Assembly (NCBI GenBank): GCA_027310845.1
Contig: DAIDAB010000088.1
Coordinates: forward strand, 1 to 8,130
DNA: 8,130 nucleotides
Reading direction: 5' to 3'
DNA from: a bacterium
GTDB taxonomy: Archaea > Thermoproteota > Nitrososphaeria > Nitrososphaerales > CADDZS01
Both the position numbers and the translations under genes were made by a program. Positions 5,253 to 8,130 of the stretch are shown piece after piece. The stretch's first letter is position 1. The number at the start of each line of letters is the position of its first letter. The notes below the pieces were generated by a model, which was given only the letters and a program-made list of their open reading frames with translations, ran no database searches and was not told the DNA's origin.

Positions 5253-5642
5253 TTGAATCTTGCTTACTGCGGAATCAGGGTGAGCCACCTCGAGAGGTCG
5301 CTAGAATTCTATGTTGGTGTGATGGGGCTTAAGCAGATTGGGAGAGGAAAAATGAATCATGGCGGTATCTATGTCATGCTGCAGGACGAAAAGACGAAGC
5401 AGAAATTAGAATTGAACTGGTATCCAAGGGAGAGTAAGTTTCACACTGAATATGTCCTTGGTGAAGGCATAGATCATCTTGGCTTCATTGTTGATGATGT
5501 AAGAAAAATATACTCAGAACTGATTTCCAAGGGCGCTATCCCTGCTGTCGCACCGTGGCAGGAGATTAAAGGAGACGATAAGAGTTGGATAGGATTCGTA
5601 AAGGATCCAGATGGAATCTGGATCGAATTAATTAACCACTAA
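5253..5642 (+). CDS. Glyoxalase/VOC superfamily protein
   Basis: 129 residues forming one vicinal-oxygen-chelate unit (two beta-alpha-beta-beta-beta modules). Module 1: GIRVSHLERSLEFYVGVMGL (7-26), then KLELNWYP (51-58) with Glu53 at the second metal-ligand position. Module 2: GEGIDHLGFIVDDV (70-83) with His75 at the third, and DPDGIWIELI (118-127) with Glu125 at the fourth. The first ligand, normally His in 'xHxGIRV', is Tyr5 here, so the metal site has three of the four classical residues. The ELNWYP and GEGIDHLGF blocks resemble archaeal proteins annotated as lactoylglutathione lyase, but archaea generally lack glutathione and the true substrate is unknown. Start TTG at 5253: an in-frame stop lies 15 nt upstream and the only other early start (GTG, residue 10) would remove beta-1. 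It is a single plus-strand gene between minus-strand genes. Confidence 0.88.
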   Translation: MNLAYCGIRVSHLERSLEFYVGVMGLKQIGRGKMNHGGIYVMLQDEKTKQKLELNWYPRESKFHTEYVLGEGIDHLGFIVDDVRKIYSELISKGAIPAVAPWQEIKGDDKSWIGFVKDPDGIWIELINH

Positions 5643-5720
5643 AGACCTTCAACCTAACAAGACAACCCAGTAATGTGCCAATGCCTTTGCCAATGGATTC
5701 CTCAAATACAGGATCAGAAC

Positions 5721-5727
5721 TTTTTTT
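5721..5727 (+). terminator. T7 tract, possible terminator of the VOC gene
   Basis: Seven T on the coding strand about 80 bp after the VOC stop codon, the kind of U-tract that ends archaeal transcripts without needing a hairpin. No hairpin immediately precedes it. Confidence 0.3.
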
Positions 5728-5832
5728 GCCAGTCGTCGAGTACGTCAGGCGCCGCATCATTGATCTCTGAACGTGCACAATAGCTTAGAGATATCCAAAG
5801 AGCTCAAACTAACAGCCCTAAGAAAGGATCTG

Positions 5833-5852
5833 TGTAAAGCACATACTTTACA
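5833..5852. repeat. Perfect 7-bp inverted repeat
   Basis: TGTAAAG (5833-5839) and CTTTACA (5846-5852) are exact inverted copies around a 6-nt spacer CACATA. No T-run follows. It could be a protein-binding palindrome or an RNA hairpin; no adjacent gene start supports an operator role. Confidence 0.4.
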
Positions 5853-6244
5853 ATGAATTTTGATGCTTTGTAGAATGCGCGGCTTGATCCAGCCCTTATT
5901 TCAGCTTCTGAAAAAGTAAAATGTCATAAGTAGAAGTGAAAGCAATGGCTTTGGACTTTTCTCAATTTCCTTAATGAACCCCCCCTCCCCCCTTTTCACA
6001 CTGGAGTACATGCTGATCCTGCTTAAGAAACAAGTGTCCACAAAGAAAGCAAGGAAAATTGGACCTTGCGCGAATATTGTTTCGAAGCTATAGTGAGTTG
6101 GATGAGAATGATCTCTGTCGTTCGCGCTTTGACTTCTAAAGGAATCTTTTTTCAAATGACCCAGCTACGAGCTTACTCTTGAGCATATTCTTGAAGTATC
6201 GAGGTAGGTGTCCCTTTGATTGATTAGAGAGAGGAATGTCATTT

Positions 6245-7672
6245 CTAAAGAGATTTTGCGCGCCGCCGCCACTTTTGACCTTCTCGAGTATCCTGAACTT
6301 CTATTCCAGCTCCAAGTAGTTTCTCCCTAAGTGCATCAGCGCGATTCCAATCCTTTGATTTTCTCGCTTTCTCCCTTTCCTCTAGCCAAGATCTGATTTC
6401 CGCGGGGAGTGTTGAAAGATCTGCTGGCGCGGGACTGACAACAGCGAAGATCGAATCAAAGTCAGTTAGAAGGAATGCGCGCATTAATTCTGCGCCGTCC
6501 TGTGAGACTCCTTCATCAAGGAACCTGTTCCCCTGCGTTATGAAATCAAAAACTACTGCAAGAGCCTTTGGTGTGTCAAGATCATTGTCAAGCGAAGATC
6601 CAAAATCTAATCTTGTTTTCGTAACTAGCTCTTTCACCCTGGGATTGTCTTTCAAAGTCCTTCCCGAGCTGATAGCGCGTTCCAGTCGTGATGCAAATTC
6701 GTTTATCCTCTCAACAGAAGCGGAGGCCTGTTTCAATGATTGCTCAGTGAAATTGAGTTGATCCCTGTAGCTGCCAGAAAGTAAAAGGAAGCGAAGCGAC
6801 GCTCCGTCCACTCCCTGATCCTTTAGCTGCTGTATGGTGATGAAATTGCCCAGTCTCTTTGCCATTTTCTGATCGTTGATCAAAAGATGCGCAGAGTGGA
6901 GCCAGTATCTAACGAACTTTTTGCCTGTGTAGGCCTCCGACTGGGCAATCTCGTTTTCATGATGGGGGAATATGAGGTCGACACCTCCAGTATGAATGTC
7001 AAACTCCTCGCCGAGATATTTCATCGACATCGCAGAGCATTCTATGTGCCATCCAGGGCGTCCCTTGCCAAGCTCAGTCTCCCAGAAGATATTGCCATCG
7101 TTTTCATCCCAAGCCTTCCAGAGGGCAAAGTCCTCAGCTGAAGTCTTGTCGTAATCATCCTGCCTCACTCTAGCTCCTGGCTTTAGTTCCGAGACATTGA
7201 GCCCAGAGAGCCTTCCATATGGTTTGAACTTTGAGATATTGTAGTAAATCGAGCCATCCTCAGCCTTGTACGCATATCCTTTCTCCACAAGAGAACTGAT
7301 CATTTTCACCATTTCTGCAATATGATCCGTCGCGTAGAGATAGAATTCTGCGCGCTCTATTTTAAGAAAATCAAGGCCCTCAAAGAACGCCTTTGCATAT
7401 TTTTCTGTGACATTGCGCCGTTCAAGGTTTTGCTCTTTGCAGACCTTGATTATTCGGTCATCAACATCGGTGAGGTTCATTACTTGGGTGACATTGAATC
7501 CCTTGTACTTGAGAAAGCGGCGGAGCAGATCCTCGAAGACAAACGTGCGATAGTTCCCGATGTGAGGATAATTCCAGACCGTTGGGCCGCAGGTGTACAT
7601 CTTCACCTCGGTTGGATTCAAGGGCGAGAATTCCTGGAGCTCGCGCCCCATTGTGTTGAAGAATCTGATCAA
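6245..7672 (-). CDS. cysS: Cysteinyl-tRNA synthetase
   Basis: Charges tRNA-Cys with cysteine in two ATP-dependent steps; cytosolic class I synthetase, 475 residues, normal length. N-terminus IRFFNTMGRELQEF (2-15), MYTCGPTV (25-32), the HIGH-type motif PHIGN (36-40), NLTDVDDRII (66-75), GWHIECSAM (207-215), HTGGVDLIFPHHENE (227-241), and the KMSKS-type loop KMAKRLGN (269-276). The zinc ligands Cys28, Cys212, a His of the HHENE block and Glu241 are all present. The C-terminal tRNA-binding tail contains RKSKDWNRADALREKLLGAGIEVQDT (437-462). The start is TTG at 7672: a TAA in frame lies immediately before it and the family alignment begins at residue 2, so the ATG at residue 8 is too late. The KMSKS loop has Ala for the first Ser and Arg for the last Ser; both Lys are kept, so activity is expected. 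It may follow the small gene upstream (89 bp gap) or use its own promoter. Confidence 0.98.
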   Translation of the reverse strand: MIRFFNTMGRELQEFSPLNPTEVKMYTCGPTVWNYPHIGNYRTFVFEDLLRRFLKYKGFNVTQVMNLTDVDDRIIKVCKEQNLERRNVTEKYAKAFFEGLDFLKIERAEFYLYATDHIAEMVKMISSLVEKGYAYKAEDGSIYYNISKFKPYGRLSGLNVSELKPGARVRQDDYDKTSAEDFALWKAWDENDGNIFWETELGKGRPGWHIECSAMSMKYLGEEFDIHTGGVDLIFPHHENEIAQSEAYTGKKFVRYWLHSAHLLINDQKMAKRLGNFITIQQLKDQGVDGASLRFLLLSGSYRDQLNFTEQSLKQASASVERINEFASRLERAISSGRTLKDNPRVKELVTKTRLDFGSSLDNDLDTPKALAVVFDFITQGNRFLDEGVSQDGAELMRAFLLTDFDSIFAVVSPAPADLSTLPAEIRSWLEEREKARKSKDWNRADALREKLLGAGIEVQDTREGQKWRRRAKSL

Positions 7673-7713
7673 TTAGCTCATGCCTAAATGAAGTAAGCAA
7701 TTCAAGTAGATGA

Positions 7714-7728
7714 CCTAAACGTTTTAGG
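7714..7728. promoter_or_regulatory. Inverted repeat CCTAAA-CGT-TTTAGG upstream of cysS
   Basis: CCTAAA (7714-7719) and TTTAGG (7723-7728) are exact inverted copies around CGT, centred about 49 bp upstream of the cysS start. A further CCTAAA occurs at 7683-7688. The position suits an operator for cysS, but it could equally be a small hairpin after the upstream gene's stop. Confidence 0.35.
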
Positions 7729-7761
7729 GAGGAGACGTAAAGGCGTGTCTCTCAACATTGG

Positions 7762-8091
7762 TTACTTTGGAATATTCGATCTGCTCGTGATGGACCTGTA
7801 CTCGTCTTGTGTTATAACATGAATCACTGGCTGGTGCTGGATTATGTAGACCGGAAGTCCAGCTGGGTCGGTCTGCCCAGTCTTCATGACTTTGGTAAGG
7901 ACAAGTTTGATGCCCAAAACGTATCCATCATCAATCGAGTAGTAATTCCATTCCTCTGCAAGAGGTTTGAACCCTGTCGCCCTTCCAGTCGGCATTTGAG
8001 GTTGCATGTTGATTCGATGCTCAAAAGGGAGGATATCCTGCTCAACCTTAATACTTTGCGATGAGGAGATTGAGCCCGCAGATTGCACCAT
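7762..8091 (-). CDS. Small conserved-looking hypothetical protein
   Basis: 109 residues from the ATG at 8091; function not recognised. The N-terminal third (about 1-40) is Ser/Gln/Pro-rich and probably disordered. The core (about 45-100) is a compact beta-rich pattern: NYYSIDDGYVLGIKLVLTKVMKTG, then DPAGLPVYIIQHQPVIHVITQDEY, which I recall in type from short archaeal hypothetical proteins with a 'DG..L..K...T.V......D..G.P.Y' layout; I cannot name the family. There is no signal peptide or membrane segment. The frame stays open upstream of this ATG through to the window edge (13 more codons, no stop), so the true start may lie outside; a GGAG about 19 nt before the ATG is too distant to decide. 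It ends 89 bp before cysS on the same strand and may be co-transcribed with it. Confidence 0.7.
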   Translation of the reverse strand: MVQSAGSISSSQSIKVEQDILPFEHRINMQPQMPTGRATGFKPLAEEWNYYSIDDGYVLGIKLVLTKVMKTGQTDPAGLPVYIIQHQPVIHVITQDEYRSITSRSNIPK

Positions 8092-8130
8092 TGGTGGATG
8101 TGAAACGTGCCTCTCCTTAAGGGCGATTCG

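Larger units (their letters stand above)
5643..6244. other. Non-coding gap between convergent genes
   Basis: 602 bp between the convergent VOC and cysS genes. No credible protein: the longest frame (5901-6155, minus, TTG start) crosses a C/G homopolymer tract and matches nothing I recognise. Contents: a close direct repeat TGCCAATG spaced by 4 bp just after the VOC stop (5676-5695 region), a T7 run (5721-5727), an ATCTCT/AGAGAT inverted repeat (about 5761-5795), a perfect 7-bp hairpin (5833-5852), and a homopyrimidine tract (5979-5996). Confidence 0.55.

Noticed and set aside
5901..6155. 84-residue minus-strand open frame
   Set aside because: TTG start, crosses the C7-T-C6 tract, irregular composition and no recognisable family.

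Overview
The window looks archaeal, probably from the Thermoproteota/TACK side (Nitrososphaeria- or Bathyarchaeia-like; the lineage is a guess). The evidence is an archease gene, a tRNA gene interrupted by several short introns with bulge-helix-bulge (BHB) splice sites and no encoded CCA, many TTG/GTG start codons, few Shine-Dalgarno sites, and AT-rich TATA-like boxes instead of bacterial promoters. Moderate GC and long non-coding gaps suggest a mesophilic genome of ordinary density.

Layout. 1-1571, minus strand: a tight three-gene cluster read archease -> thioredoxin -> 3-hydroxyacyl-CoA dehydrogenase, the last running off the left edge. 1572-2312: a gap holding a 42-base hairpin and, at 2002-2152 on the plus strand, the most interesting element, a tRNA-Ser(UGA) gene that I resolve into four exons and three introns (16, 29 and 19 nt); removing them leaves an 87-nt type II tRNA with every arm formed. 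2313-4778, minus strand: a GT87/DUF2029-like membrane protein followed by a 460-residue coiled-coil protein built on a 14-residue period. 4779-5252: no convincing gene. 5253-5642, plus strand: a glyoxalase/VOC-fold protein. 5643-6244: no convincing gene. 6245-7672, minus strand: cysteinyl-tRNA synthetase (cysS). 7762-8091 or beyond, minus strand: a small unrecognised protein that may continue past the right edge.

How it fits together. Archease assists the RtcB ligase that seals tRNA exons after BHB cleavage, and it lies about 430 bp from a tRNA gene needing three such ligations; cysS adds a third translation function. The dehydrogenase and thioredoxin share the archease transcript by spacing but have no obvious mechanistic link to it. 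The strongest 'second look' item is the triple-intron tRNA, especially the third intron, whose best BHB fold and the anticodon-loop geometry disagree about the 3' cut.
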